From the NCBI GenBank assembly GCA_002684495.1, contig NYVG01000015.1:209777-273776 (forward strand): DNA of 64,000 nucleotides, in the 5' to 3' direction. Below, one piece after another: positions 20,213 to 29,147 of this stretch. Source of the stretch: Gammaproteobacteria bacterium. Its GTDB lineage: Bacteria > Pseudomonadota > Gammaproteobacteria > Pseudomonadales > Azotimanducaceae. Position numbers and translations under genes: made by a program. Under the pieces are notes generated by a model. It was not told the DNA's origin and made no database searches. It saw only the letters and a program-made list of their open reading frames with translations. Every line of letters starts with the position of its first letter. The first letter of the stretch is position 1.

Positions 20213-21072
20213 ACGACCCTTGACTGGACGCCCAGTAATACACCCTGTTGCTCGGGAACTGGCGGCACCGTATCGGGCTTTGGCCACAACACAGGCATAC
20301 CTACACCGGCTATTTGATCACCAACGCCCACCTGATCACGATCCAGCGGAAACGTTGGCCAGGATTTTCGCCGGGTGCACCCATCCGCAATAAAGACCAC
20401 AGTAAATACCCGCCGGGTTGCAGCACTGGTGTTAGCCGCCGCCTGATGAATGGTATAGCCGTGATGCCAAATCATGTCTCCTGCATCTACTTCCATCCAT
20501 TTTGGCGTGCGCTGGGCTAATTTAGGGTCGTTGAGAATATCGTAGGGTTCGGTGGTATGGGTGATATCCACGGGCTTTAGTCCACCCGCGCGATGGGATT
20601 CAGGCACATACGCCATCGCGCCGTTACTGTGTGTAACCGCATCGAATGGAATCCAAACACTCACCAAGGGTGCATCGCCAATAGGCCAAAACGTTTGGTC
20701 CTGATGGGGATCGGTCTCGCGCCCTCCGGACTCTTTGTACAGAGCCTGATCTTGCCAGAGCCGTACCGACGGCACCCTCAATAATTGCGCAGCCATGCCA
20801 GCCAAACGGCCATCACAGATAAATTCCCTGACCGTATTGCTGGTTTCCCAAAGCCGCATGCACTGGACGAAGGACTGTTCGTAGGTACTTTTCGCACTTA
20901 CCTCGCGAGTGTCATGGGCTGAGCGCCTTGCCACTTCATCGTCAACCGCGGCGCCCAACGTCAGCAACTCGGCTCGGGCGAATACGTCTGGGGTGACCAC
21001 AAAACCTTGGTCATTGAACAGCCGAACCGTGCCATCACTCAACGAGTGCGGAAATGTTTGTTGAGTTTTCAA
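20209..21072 (-). CDS. Phytanoyl-CoA dioxygenase (PhyH) family protein
   Basis: A 287-residue Fe(II)/2-oxoglutarate oxygenase. The H-x-D is in ETDPHQDQTFWPIG, the distal His in MIWHHGYTIHQAAAN, followed by ATRRVFTVVFIADG with the 2-oxoglutarate Arg. PhyH enzymes hydroxylate acyl-CoAs, ectoine, phosphonates and many natural products. Its ATG overlaps the amidohydrolase TGA by ATGA and its TGA overlaps the madL start, so it sits in the middle of a coupled operon. The substrate is unknown. Confidence 0.88.
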   Translation of the reverse strand: MKTQQTFPHSLSDGTVRLFNDQGFVVTPDVFARAELLTLGAAVDDEVARRSAHDTREVSAKSTYEQSFVQCMRLWETSNTVREFICDGRLAGMAAQLLRVPSVRLWQDQALYKESGGRETDPHQDQTFWPIGDAPLVSVWIPFDAVTHSNGAMAYVPESHRAGGLKPVDITHTTEPYDILNDPKLAQRTPKWMEVDAGDMIWHHGYTIHQAAANTSAATRRVFTVVFIADGCTRRKSWPTFPLDRDQVGVGDQIAGVGMPVLWPKPDTVPPVPEQQGVLLGVQSRVV

Positions 21073-22082
21073 ACCTTATATACCTTGGCTGCGGTGCCGT
21101 AAAACATAGCGTCTTGTTCGTCTGCAGAATACTGCGCAGCAATCTTCTTCAAGCCATTCCAAAGGACCGGATAGGAAATCGACAACCGATCTACTGGAAA
21201 GTTGCTCTCAAACATACAGCGCTCTGGACCAAAACAGTCTATGGCATGCTCATAATAGCGACGTTGAGCGGCAACAAATTCGTCAGACGTGGGCGGTCGA
21301 CTTTGAGCATCCCAACCAAATCCATTGTCGATCATGGCCAAGCCACCTAACTTCGCATACACATTTGGACACTCTGCGATAGCCGCAATATCTTTGCGCC
21401 ACTGCATAAAGATTTCCTCACGTTTGTCAGCATAAGCCCCAACGCCCAAGGGGGTCCCAAAGTGATCAAGCACCATGGTCGCCTCTGGAACCGCCTCAGC
21501 AAGCGCTAAGAATGCTGAATTCTGCATATGAAAATGCCAGGTATCGTAGCTGTAGCCCATCGCCGTGAGCCGGCGTAAACCCTGGCGAAAGTCCTCCTCG
21601 GGATAGGGGCAAGGGCGCCCACCGCCGGCATTAGCCAAGGTCGCGGTATCGTCATAGGGACCCGCATGGCGGATTCCTCTGAACAGCCCCTGCCCTGCTT
21701 CCTCATGCGCTTGTAAAACTTCTTCCACTCCATCACCAAGCAGCAGATTCGCATGACTGACGATGGCTGCGATGGTGGCCTGTTCCGGGTTATCGCGACT
21801 GGCAGCCGCGACCCCTGCTACATATTCGGTTTCGCCAATGGGCTTCAAGCGACCCGGCCCATCTTTTCGATAGTTCGCATGGCAGTCGATGAATACGGTT
21901 TTTTCAATATTGTGACCGGAGCCCGTATCGGCCCACAAATCTGCCAGTTCGTAGCGACCAAACATTAACGGCTCAGACCAAAGATGATGGTGCGGATCAA
22001 TGATCCGACGCTGGGGATCTATGATGTCTTCTTGTACCTGATCTAACCATGCCGCGGATTTAGGCTCTAATATCGCGCTCAT
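21069..22082 (-). CDS. Amidohydrolase-2 family metal-dependent hydrolase
   Basis: A 337-residue TIM-barrel hydrolase of the PF04909 type. The metal-binding H-x-H is RIIDPHHHLWSEPL, further ligands or active-site residues are in VFIDCHANY, TMVLDHFGTPLG and FESNFPVD. Relatives act as lactonases, decarboxylases (ACMSD-like) or 4-sulfomuconolactone or dicarboxylic-acid hydrolases. It lies between two PhyH oxygenases upstream of madLM and probably cleaves a lactone or amide formed by them; this role is inferred from the operon. Confidence 0.88.
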   Translation of the reverse strand: MSAILEPKSAAWLDQVQEDIIDPQRRIIDPHHHLWSEPLMFGRYELADLWADTGSGHNIEKTVFIDCHANYRKDGPGRLKPIGETEYVAGVAAASRDNPEQATIAAIVSHANLLLGDGVEEVLQAHEEAGQGLFRGIRHAGPYDDTATLANAGGGRPCPYPEEDFRQGLRRLTAMGYSYDTWHFHMQNSAFLALAEAVPEATMVLDHFGTPLGVGAYADKREEIFMQWRKDIAAIAECPNVYAKLGGLAMIDNGFGWDAQSRPPTSDEFVAAQRRYYEHAIDCFGPERCMFESNFPVDRLSISYPVLWNGLKKIAAQYSADEQDAMFYGTAAKVYKV

Positions 22083-22103
22083 CTTGCTCTCCTTCTAGCG
22101 GAT

Positions 22104-22985
22104 TTAATCTTTGTAGGGACTCATATCCATATTTGGGAAACGTGCGGCAACGCCGGCAAGCGTCTCCGCTGTCCAATAATCATCCTTTGGCGCAGGAAAC
22201 CCAATAAGTTCCCGCTCTTCTAGGGTTGCTTGTTCTACCCAAGCAGAAAAGCTCTGATACACCCCCTGCTCTGGCCATCCGACAATACCCATCCATTTGG
22301 GCCGTTTCGGCGCATAGCTGATGAAATGCCCTACACGCGCGCCCTCCTGCAAAAATGCAGTACCTCGATGAAAAGTACGCATGCTATAGGCCAATAGCGA
22401 GCCCGCAGGAACAGTGTCCTTGACCTCGTTCTCGTATAGCTGGGCACGCTGGCTGGGTTTGTATATGGCCGGCCAAAGGATCTCATCACGGTAATGTTGC
22501 CATGAGCACACCGCCGTCGGTGCTTGATGAATCGCCACATCGGTGTAATAAATCAGGAATGCGGTTTGCCAGTACTTCGCTCGATCAGGCGGATAGGCCA
22601 AGGTATGGTTTACGTAATCGAGGTGCATCGGTTGATCGGCGTCACCATAGTGTCCCTTACACTTATAGGTTAAATCCGATTGTTCGCAGAACAGTGCTTC
22701 GCCCCCGGTCATTAGCGAGGCAAACCGCCGCAACTCGGGATGCAGAGTAATCGCATTAAGGTGGGCACCACGAAACGGAAAACGCACGGCACGCCGAGAA
22801 CGTTGAGCCTCATCCCAGCCGACCGGTTTAGGCCCGCTCGGATCATCCGCATAGTCTAACCAGCCGGGAATAAACGCCTCCACATCAGCTCGCGCTCCTG
22901 CCAACTCGCTGGACGTCAAAAAGTTTTCGACAATGGCATAACCGTGCTCATGGTAATGCTGAACGTGCTCATCGCTGATGCGCAT
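22104..22985 (-). CDS. Phytanoyl-CoA dioxygenase (PhyH) family protein, operon leader
   Basis: A 293-residue PhyH-type oxygenase. The N-terminal YHEHGYAIVENFLTSSEL is typical, H-x-D is in QPMHLDYVNH and the distal His in YSMRTFHRGTAF. It diverges in sequence from the other PhyH copy at 20209-21072 and so probably oxidises a different intermediate. It is the first gene of the five-gene operon that runs through the amidohydrolase to madM, with a 21-bp gap. It is divergent from the enoyl-CoA hydratase at 23134, leaving about 150 bp for both promoters. Confidence 0.87.
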   Translation of the reverse strand: MRISDEHVQHYHEHGYAIVENFLTSSELAGARADVEAFIPGWLDYADDPSGPKPVGWDEAQRSRRAVRFPFRGAHLNAITLHPELRRFASLMTGGEALFCEQSDLTYKCKGHYGDADQPMHLDYVNHTLAYPPDRAKYWQTAFLIYYTDVAIHQAPTAVCSWQHYRDEILWPAIYKPSQRAQLYENEVKDTVPAGSLLAYSMRTFHRGTAFLQEGARVGHFISYAPKRPKWMGIVGWPEQGVYQSFSAWVEQATLEERELIGFPAPKDDYWTAETLAGVAARFPNMDMSPYKD

Positions 22986-23133
22986 GCTATCTCCTCCGTC
23001 AATTCAGACCCGCTGGCCTGACACTCCTCGCCTGATCATAGCAACAGTTGTTTCGCAATATGAAGTGCAACTATGTATTGATCCACAGCTATGTCGCTGG
23101 TTAATCTTGAGACAATGTCACAGGGGGAAAGAC

Positions 23134-23964
23134 ATGAGTATCGACGGCTTGCAGCACATCACATTCGAAGTCCACGACAGCGTGGCTCTGGTTACCTTAA
23201 ATCGACCCGATCAGATGAACACCTGGACACCTATCATGAGTCGCGACCTCAGCGATGCTATGTACGAGTGCGATGAAAATGATGACATTCGCGCCGTTGT
23301 AATAACAGGCGCGGGCCGTGCATTTTGTGCCGGTGCCGACCTATCCGGTGGCGAAGAAGGTTTTACCGACAGAGTCGAAATTCAGCGTCCACCGATGTGG
23401 CCCTATCAAGTTCGCAAACCCGTTATAGCAGCAATCAATGGCGCCGCTGTGGGAGTGGGCATTACCTACCCCATGCTAGCGGACATCCGTCTTGCTAACG
23501 CAACCGCAAAAATCGGCTTTGCCATGGTACGTCGCGGCATTCTGCCCGAACTGGCATCTCACGTGACTGTGAATCAGGTGGCAGGCTTTTCTCGGGCTGC
23601 TGATCTGTTGATGACCGGGCGTATAATTTCCGGGCAAGAGGCTGCCGATATGGGCCTGATTAGCGAGGCCATTGACAGCGACAAGCTATTGGATCGCGCG
23701 ATGGAAATTGCTCAAGATATCGCCACGAACACTGCACCCGTCTCCGTAGCGGTCACCAAGGCGCTGATGTGGCAAAACCTCGGCGCAAACATTACGAAGT
23801 TAATGGAAACAGAGGGCAAATTCATTGACTGGCTTGGACAGTCAACCGACGTCAAAGTCGGCGTGCAGGCGTTCTTAAACAAACAGACGCCGCAATGGCA
23901 GATGAGCCCGACCAAGGATGTGCCAGAGGACTTGGCCGATCTGCTCAAGCGACCAGCGGGGTAA
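23134..23964 (+). CDS. Enoyl-CoA hydratase/isomerase
   Basis: A crotonase-fold protein of 276 residues from ATG 23134, chosen because AGGGGGAAAGAC lies directly upstream; the track start at 22978 overlaps the divergent PhyH gene and adds an unrelated leader. LNRPDQMNTW, GRAFCAGADLSGG and AINGAAVGVGITYPML are present. At the active site FAMVRRGILPELAS keeps only the second of the two Glu residues of classical hydratases, as in some mycobacterial-type EchA proteins. Substrate is unknown. Confidence 0.88.
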   Translation: MSIDGLQHITFEVHDSVALVTLNRPDQMNTWTPIMSRDLSDAMYECDENDDIRAVVITGAGRAFCAGADLSGGEEGFTDRVEIQRPPMWPYQVRKPVIAAINGAAVGVGITYPMLADIRLANATAKIGFAMVRRGILPELASHVTVNQVAGFSRAADLLMTGRIISGQEAADMGLISEAIDSDKLLDRAMEIAQDIATNTAPVSVAVTKALMWQNLGANITKLMETEGKFIDWLGQSTDVKVGVQAFLNKQTPQWQMSPTKDVPEDLADLLKRPAG

Positions 23965-24002
23965 GGCCAGCGCCACCTCTCCGGTGGCGCTTCAACAATC
24001 GG

Positions 24003-24737
24003 CTAGTGCCCGAACTGTTGCGGATTCTTCAGCATGTAGGCAGGACCGTGAACGCCATTTATGGCGGCATTTTCGCCATAGAGCGTTTCTTTTTGACCAC
24101 CATAATTCTCACGATTCGCGCCAAGTGGCGCCAACTCTTGAGCCTTGGCCTGAGCAGCTGCGAGCAATTCATCTACATCCGCTATGTGCTGCACGATCCC
24201 CGCTTCTAAAGCGGCAGGTGCTGCCCAGCGCTTTGCTAACTGCACCGTTTCAAAAAACGCGTTTAAGGACATTTTGTGTCGAAACAGGGCCAGTTCTGGT
24301 TGGGGTATGCGCATACCTAGTTGCATTTCGTTAGCACATAAAAATCCGCGGTCCGCACGCATCATACGGACATCGTGGCACAGCGCCGACATAAATCCGG
24401 CGCCAAATGCATGTCCATTTACAGCACATACGGTGGGCACCGGTAACGTTATGATGCGCCCCATCAAGGCCATAAATTCTTTGCCAAATGCCTGCCGATC
24501 GCCGGCTTCCGGATGGGCACTTGGATCCTGTACCCAGGCGAGATCCAGGCCATTGGAAAAGAACTTCTCGCTTGCAGATGCAGTAACCAATGCTGCCGGC
24601 CCAGAGGAAGCCTCCACCTCATCCAACGCAGCGGCAAATGCCCGAACAAAGGTGGTATTCCAGCGATTTTCACCGGCATTCATGGTTAGGGTAAATACGT
24701 CTCCCTCGCGTTCTAACTGGATTATTTCGCCGCTCAT
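24003..24737 (-). CDS. Delta3-cis-delta2-trans-enoyl-CoA isomerase-like crotonase
   Basis: A 244-residue crotonase from ATG 24737, supported by GGGAG six bases upstream; the track start four codons earlier lacks one. NAGENRWNTTFVRAF, SEKFFSNGLDLAWV and AVNGHAFGAGFMSALCHDVRMM form the CoA and oxyanion sites. LCANEMQLGMRIPQPELALFRHK resembles the peroxisomal ECI1/plant isomerase group, which shifts double bonds for beta-oxidation of unsaturated acids. It follows the GMC oxidoreductase pair on the same strand, 83 bp downstream. Confidence 0.85.
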   Translation of the reverse strand: MSGEIIQLEREGDVFTLTMNAGENRWNTTFVRAFAAALDEVEASSGPAALVTASASEKFFSNGLDLAWVQDPSAHPEAGDRQAFGKEFMALMGRIITLPVPTVCAVNGHAFGAGFMSALCHDVRMMRADRGFLCANEMQLGMRIPQPELALFRHKMSLNAFFETVQLAKRWAAPAALEAGIVQHIADVDELLAAAQAKAQELAPLGANRENYGGQKETLYGENAAINGVHGPAYMLKNPQQFGH

Positions 24738-24820
24738 TTTTTCTCCCATACTTGTTGTTTGTGACTGTTCAGTCGTTTCTTTTGTTTCTCACTGCAACAT
24801 AATTCTTTAGCGCTGGCAAT

Positions 24821-25291
24821 TTAGCTATCCACTGCTCTGAAAAAAGCCCGACGCCGCTTCACCGTTTCTAGCAAAGTCCAATCACCTGCTACAACTTCAT
24901 ACCCTTTCGGGTAGGCGGGTCGTGCCGCTAGTTCAAGAGCCGCCAAGACCCGTGGGTCGCGGTAGTAACACTGCACCACTAAACTCACAAATCCCCGCAC
25001 GTCGGGGGCATTCGAATGGGCTAAGTGCTGTGCTAGCTGATATTTTTGCTCTTCATTCAGCGCAACGAAAGCCCACCCCAGAGTCTGCTGCGTAACCGTT
25101 TCTACGTACTCGCAAAACCCGTTTATCGCATCAAAGTCGGCGGTGTTGAGAATATCTTGCAATATATGCGAATCATTGGCGGCAAGCATACCCTGTTCCG
25201 AACATGCCGGGACTATGGCACCTGCCACATAGCCCACCAACTGTTGCTGCGCCGGGTTAAATCGTGCATCTGTAGCTATATTGACGGTCAT
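24821..25291 (-). CDS. Gluconate 2-dehydrogenase subunit 3-like small subunit
   Basis: A 156-residue helical protein whose end, VQCYYRDPRVLAALELAARPAYPKGYEVVAGDWTLLETVKRRRAFFR, resembles the gluconate-2-dehydrogenase subunit 3 family. Such small subunits accompany FAD-dependent GMC large subunits. No Tat or Sec signal is seen, so unlike the periplasmic gluconate enzyme this complex is probably cytoplasmic. It lies 15 bp after the GMC gene and should be its partner. Confidence 0.78.
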   Translation of the reverse strand: MTVNIATDARFNPAQQQLVGYVAGAIVPACSEQGMLAANDSHILQDILNTADFDAINGFCEYVETVTQQTLGWAFVALNEEQKYQLAQHLAHSNAPDVRGFVSLVVQCYYRDPRVLAALELAARPAYPKGYEVVAGDWTLLETVKRRRAFFRAVDS

Positions 25292-25306
25292 GCTGGCACT
25301 CCGAGA

Positions 25307-26929
25307 TTAATCGAATAAGTTAGCTAGGCGCTTTTTCATGCAATCGGTTATGTATAACGCCAACGCCTGAATAGTGCGCGTAGGATTAACCCCTCCTGAT
25401 GTAACAAAAATACTGCCGTCGATTACAAACAGATTCTTTACATCATGGGCCCGCCCCCACTCATTAACCACGGAACGCTGGGGATCCAACCCCATGCGTG
25501 CTGTACCCATTAAATGCCAACCACCAACCGCTAATGGTGCCTCAGACATGACATCTGTGGCGCCACCCGCACGCAATGCCTCGGATGCTCTCGCTACCGC
25601 ATAATCGAGCATTTTGCGACTGTTACTAGACAGGGTGTAATCAATTTTTGGCGCTGGGATACCATGACTATCGAATAAATTCGCATCTAGAGTCACGGTA
25701 TTGTGCAACTCTGGGAGGTCTTCACATATAGCTACCATTCCAGTTATGCGCTGATGCAATTTTGCATAATGCTTATGGTAGTTCGTGCCCCAAGGCAAAC
25801 GACCATGGGTCAACCCCAACATCGCGGTTGCGGCCGGCCCCATACCGCGGTTCATCTCGTAGGTGAATCCGCGCACAAAGCCGCGCTGTAGATCCGTTTC
25901 GTAAAATTCCTGACTCCAAATACAGGCGCCAGGTCCATTGTTTCCATCCAAGGCTTCCGGGAACACACCACGAATCATCGCGTAGGGGTGGAACATCAAA
26001 TTTTTGCCCACCAAGCCACTGGAATTAGCCAGACCATCTGGAAAGCGCTCTGATTTAGAGTTCAGTAACAACCGCGGGGTGCCAACACCATTCGTTGCCA
26101 GGACTACTACTGCGGCAGCCTGAAATTGTTCCTCACCTTGCTCGTCGTAATACCAAACCCCATTTGCCATACCGTCATCATCTACGGTTATTTCGCGCAC
26201 CCGGCAACGGGTGCGCAATTCAACGCCTTGGCGAATGGCATGCGGCCAATAAGTGATATCGGTACTGGCCTTAGCACCCTGAGCACAACCGGATAAACAC
26301 GCACCAAGATTGATGCAGGGTGCCCGTCCATCATATTCTTTGGTGGCGATGGCCGCATCCGATGGCCACCAATGCCATCCCTTGGCGTTAAAGCCCGCCC
26401 CAATAGCACTAGCCGACTTTCCCAGCGGTAAGGGTGGTAACAAAATGTCAGGATCCTCGTGGGGCGGATTAGCCGGATCTCCCGCCAAACCAGCCACCCC
26501 AGTCATCCGATCATTTATAGAATAGTAGGATGCCAACGTCGTGTAATCGATCGGCCAATCATCTGCCACACCGTCAAGTGTCCTGACCTTGAAATCCGAG
26601 GGATGAAAACGCGGGAAATGACCGTTGTACAGAACCGTACCACCACCGACCCCATTGAAATTGGAGATCGAAATCGGCGAATTTTCATCGTTGACTGGAT
26701 AATCTGTTGCACGGCCGCGACGATTTGGTGACACACTGAATTCACCCCAACTGCGGGCCTCCCAATCTAGGCCGGTACTGGGGTAATTTAGTGGATTCAT
26801 CCAATCACCTTGCTCTAAGCAGAGGATTCGCATCCGCGTATCTACCAGGTTCCAAGCCGCCGCTGCACCCGAGGCGCCAGCGCCGATAATCAATACATCA
26901 ACAGGTTGTCCCGACACGCCCCCTCCCAA
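25307..26929 (-). CDS. GMC-family FAD-dependent oxidoreductase
   Basis: A 540-residue flavoprotein. The FAD-binding Rossmann motif is VLIIGAGASGAAAAWNLVD near the N-terminus, GVGGGTVLYNGHFPRF marks the GMC signature, and GGWHLMGTARMG with GGVNPTRTIQALAL at the C-terminus holds the catalytic His/Asn region. It has the arrangement of gluconate-2-dehydrogenase-type large subunits with Cys-rich APCINLGACLSGCAQGAKAS. It oxidises an alcohol or sugar; the substrate is unknown. It is followed by its likely small subunit and an enoyl-CoA isomerase. Confidence 0.88.
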   Translation of the reverse strand: MGGGVSGQPVDVLIIGAGASGAAAAWNLVDTRMRILCLEQGDWMNPLNYPSTGLDWEARSWGEFSVSPNRRGRATDYPVNDENSPISISNFNGVGGGTVLYNGHFPRFHPSDFKVRTLDGVADDWPIDYTTLASYYSINDRMTGVAGLAGDPANPPHEDPDILLPPLPLGKSASAIGAGFNAKGWHWWPSDAAIATKEYDGRAPCINLGACLSGCAQGAKASTDITYWPHAIRQGVELRTRCRVREITVDDDGMANGVWYYDEQGEEQFQAAAVVVLATNGVGTPRLLLNSKSERFPDGLANSSGLVGKNLMFHPYAMIRGVFPEALDGNNGPGACIWSQEFYETDLQRGFVRGFTYEMNRGMGPAATAMLGLTHGRLPWGTNYHKHYAKLHQRITGMVAICEDLPELHNTVTLDANLFDSHGIPAPKIDYTLSSNSRKMLDYAVARASEALRAGGATDVMSEAPLAVGGWHLMGTARMGLDPQRSVVNEWGRAHDVKNLFVIDGSIFVTSGGVNPTRTIQALALYITDCMKKRLANLFD

Positions 26930-27021
26930 AGTACGTAATCCGCAGCGCCACTAGTGCCGTGGTTCTTAGAACGATAAATTATGCCCCCATAGGCAATATC
27001 TCACCACTTGCGGAGCACAAA

Positions 27022-27645
27022 ATGATCGAGATCTATCACGTACCAGGTACTCGCGGCGTGCGACCAATTTGGCTGTGCGCAGAATTGGGCATCGACTATC
27101 GAGTGATCGATGTGGATTTCAGCGCCAGTTACCGCAGCAGCTTAGAATGGCGGCGTATGAATCCTGTGGGAAAAGTGCCGGTAATGGTCGATACCGCGTC
27201 CGCCGATCTTACTATTTTTGAATCTGGAGCCATGGTTCAGTACCTGCTCGACCGCTACGGTAACGGTCAACTGCAACCCCAACCCGGCACACCAGATCAC
27301 GCCATGTATCTGCAGTGGAGCTGGTTTGCCGAGGCGACATTTGCCAGACCACTGGGCGAGATTGTTAATCATCTGCGCGAGTTCCCCGGTGAGCAGACGA
27401 GCGAAGCGGCGATTGAGGAGATGCGCAATCGCGCTAGATTGTGCGTAACGGCGGTTAACGAAGGCCTCAAAAACCAGGACTATATCGTCGGTAACAGTTT
27501 CAGCGCCGCAGACATCATGCTCGGCTACACCCTCATGCTCGCGGCCAAATTCCTGCCCGAAGCGGCACCGCCGGCAGCGGCCGAGTACTGGGATAGACTG
27601 CAGCAACGACCCGCTTACCAGACTGCCTTCGGCAATGCTGACTAA
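27022..27645 (+). CDS. Glutathione S-transferase family protein
   Basis: A 207-residue GST from ATG 27022, where the thioredoxin-like domain begins (MIEIYHVPGTRGVRPIWLCAELGIDYRVIDVDF); the longer track start adds 21 residues with no family match. The cis-Pro motif is NPVGKVPVMVD, the Glu-Ser glutathione contact IFESGAMVQYLLDRYG, and the helical C-domain ends with the N-capping region YIVGNSFSAADIMLGYTL. It is divergent from the GMC gene and precedes the aminotransferase by 56 bp. Confidence 0.88.
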   Translation: MIEIYHVPGTRGVRPIWLCAELGIDYRVIDVDFSASYRSSLEWRRMNPVGKVPVMVDTASADLTIFESGAMVQYLLDRYGNGQLQPQPGTPDHAMYLQWSWFAEATFARPLGEIVNHLREFPGEQTSEAAIEEMRNRARLCVTAVNEGLKNQDYIVGNSFSAADIMLGYTLMLAAKFLPEAAPPAAAEYWDRLQQRPAYQTAFGNAD

Positions 27646-27701
27646 GTGCTGGCTATAGGTGCATGGCGAGTTATCATCAAACCAAAACTTTAGGAGCCAT
27701 C

Positions 27702-29021
27702 ATGACTGGCGAGAACCTTAGCTCTACCACCGCGCATTGGCTGCCATTTACTGCCAATCGACAGTTTCACAAAGACCCACGCGTGGTTGTTGAGGCTCGA
27801 GACTGCCACTATATCAGTCAGGACAAGCGCGAAGTCTTCGACTCGCTGTCGGGGCTTTGGTGCAGCGGCTACGGGCATAATCGCGCGGAAATCACAGCAG
27901 CGGTCAGCGAACAATTAGCCACGCTGGATTACGCACCCGCCTTTCAATACACACACCCAGGTGCTACGCGTTTGGCTGAACGTTTAAGCGATCTTGCGCC
28001 CGGCGACCTCAATCACGTGCTGTTCACGAACTCTGGTTCCGAGTGCGCTGATACCGCCTTGAAACTAGCGCGAGCCTACTGGCGCATTCAAGGACAACCC
28101 AGCAAAACCCGGTTTATTGGCCGCATCAAAGGATATCACGGGGTCAATTTTGCCGGCACCAGCCTCGGTGGTATCGGCGCCAATCGCAAACTTTTCGGTC
28201 AGCTAGGTGATGCCGACCATCTCCCCCACACCTTACAACCTGAATATGCATTTACCCGAGGACAAGCCGAGCACGGCGAGGAACTCGCTAACCATCTTGA
28301 GCAACTTATCCTCTTACACGACGCTTCAACGATCGCGGCCGTGATTGTCGAACCCGTTTCAGGATCTGCTGGTGTCATAGTGCCACCGCAAAACTATCTG
28401 CAGCGGCTGCGGCAAATCTGCAACGAGCACAATATATTGCTGATTTTTGACGAAGTGATCACAGGTTTCGCGCGCATGGGCAATACGTTTGCCGCACAAA
28501 CCTTCGGTGTGACTCCAGATATTTTGAACGTCGCAAAAGGTTTGACCAATGGCGCGATTCCAATGGGTGCAGTGATCAGTTCCAGCGTGTTGTACGACGC
28601 TTTTATGGCCGTCGAACAGGCTGAACATATGATCGAACTGCCCCACGGCTACACCTATTCTGCACACCCGGTAGCGTGCGCCGCGGCGTTAGCTGCATTA
28701 GATATATTGCAAGACGACAATATGGTAGGGCGGTCAAATGCATTGGCGCCCGTACTTGAGGACGCACTGCACGGGCTCAGAGGCAACAAGCACATCACTG
28801 ATATTCGCAATTTCGGACTGGCCGGTGCACTGCAACTCGCACCGCGCGACGGCGATCCTATTGTCCGACCTTTTGAGGTTGGCATTCGCTGCTGGGAAAA
28901 GGGGCTGTATGTCCGCTGGGGCGGCGACACCTTACAGTTTGCACCACCTTTTATTGCGCAGCCCGAGCAAATACAGAATATGGCCACCACAGTGGCCGAA
29001 GCCATAGACGAGACTGCATAG
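27702..29021 (+). CDS. Class III aminotransferase, omega-amino-acid:pyruvate type
   Basis: A 439-residue PLP enzyme from ATG 27702 with TAGGAG upstream; the track start 13 codons earlier lacks it. WLPFTANRQFHKDPRVVVEARDCHYISQD, LFTNSGSECADTALKLARAY, IFDEVITGFARMGNTFAAQTFGVTPDILNVAKGLTNGAIPMGAVI (PLP Asp and Lys) and LPHGYTYSAHPVACAAALA are typical of beta-alanine--pyruvate/omega-amino-acid aminotransferases. It moves an amino group from beta-alanine, a polyamine or related amine to pyruvate. It would supply semialdehydes such as malonate semialdehyde, which is of interest beside the MadLM locus. Confidence 0.9.
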   Translation: MTGENLSSTTAHWLPFTANRQFHKDPRVVVEARDCHYISQDKREVFDSLSGLWCSGYGHNRAEITAAVSEQLATLDYAPAFQYTHPGATRLAERLSDLAPGDLNHVLFTNSGSECADTALKLARAYWRIQGQPSKTRFIGRIKGYHGVNFAGTSLGGIGANRKLFGQLGDADHLPHTLQPEYAFTRGQAEHGEELANHLEQLILLHDASTIAAVIVEPVSGSAGVIVPPQNYLQRLRQICNEHNILLIFDEVITGFARMGNTFAAQTFGVTPDILNVAKGLTNGAIPMGAVISSSVLYDAFMAVEQAEHMIELPHGYTYSAHPVACAAALAALDILQDDNMVGRSNALAPVLEDALHGLRGNKHITDIRNFGLAGALQLAPRDGDPIVRPFEVGIRCWEKGLYVRWGGDTLQFAPPFIAQPEQIQNMATTVAEAIDETA

Positions 29022-29147
29022 CCTTACAACAACCGGCAGTTGTGGGCAGGCAACATCGCAAAGTAGTATTTGCGACTTAGTAACGGATGCATATTTGTTT
29101 GTAGGCTTCTGAATTCTTCGAAGCCACCTTAACCAAGAGGTAACGTC

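Noticed and set aside
20213-20287. 25-residue N-terminal extension of MadL
   Set aside because: It lies within the PhyH gene in another frame and MadL proteins begin with the first membrane helix.
22978-23133. N-terminal extension of the enoyl-CoA hydratase ORF from ATG 22978
   Set aside because: The 52 extra residues overlap the divergent PhyH start; the AGGGGGA site points to ATG 23134.
24184-24810. 208-residue plus-strand ORF
   Set aside because: It is antisense to the ECI-type gene and reads in a low-quality frame; no domain is visible.
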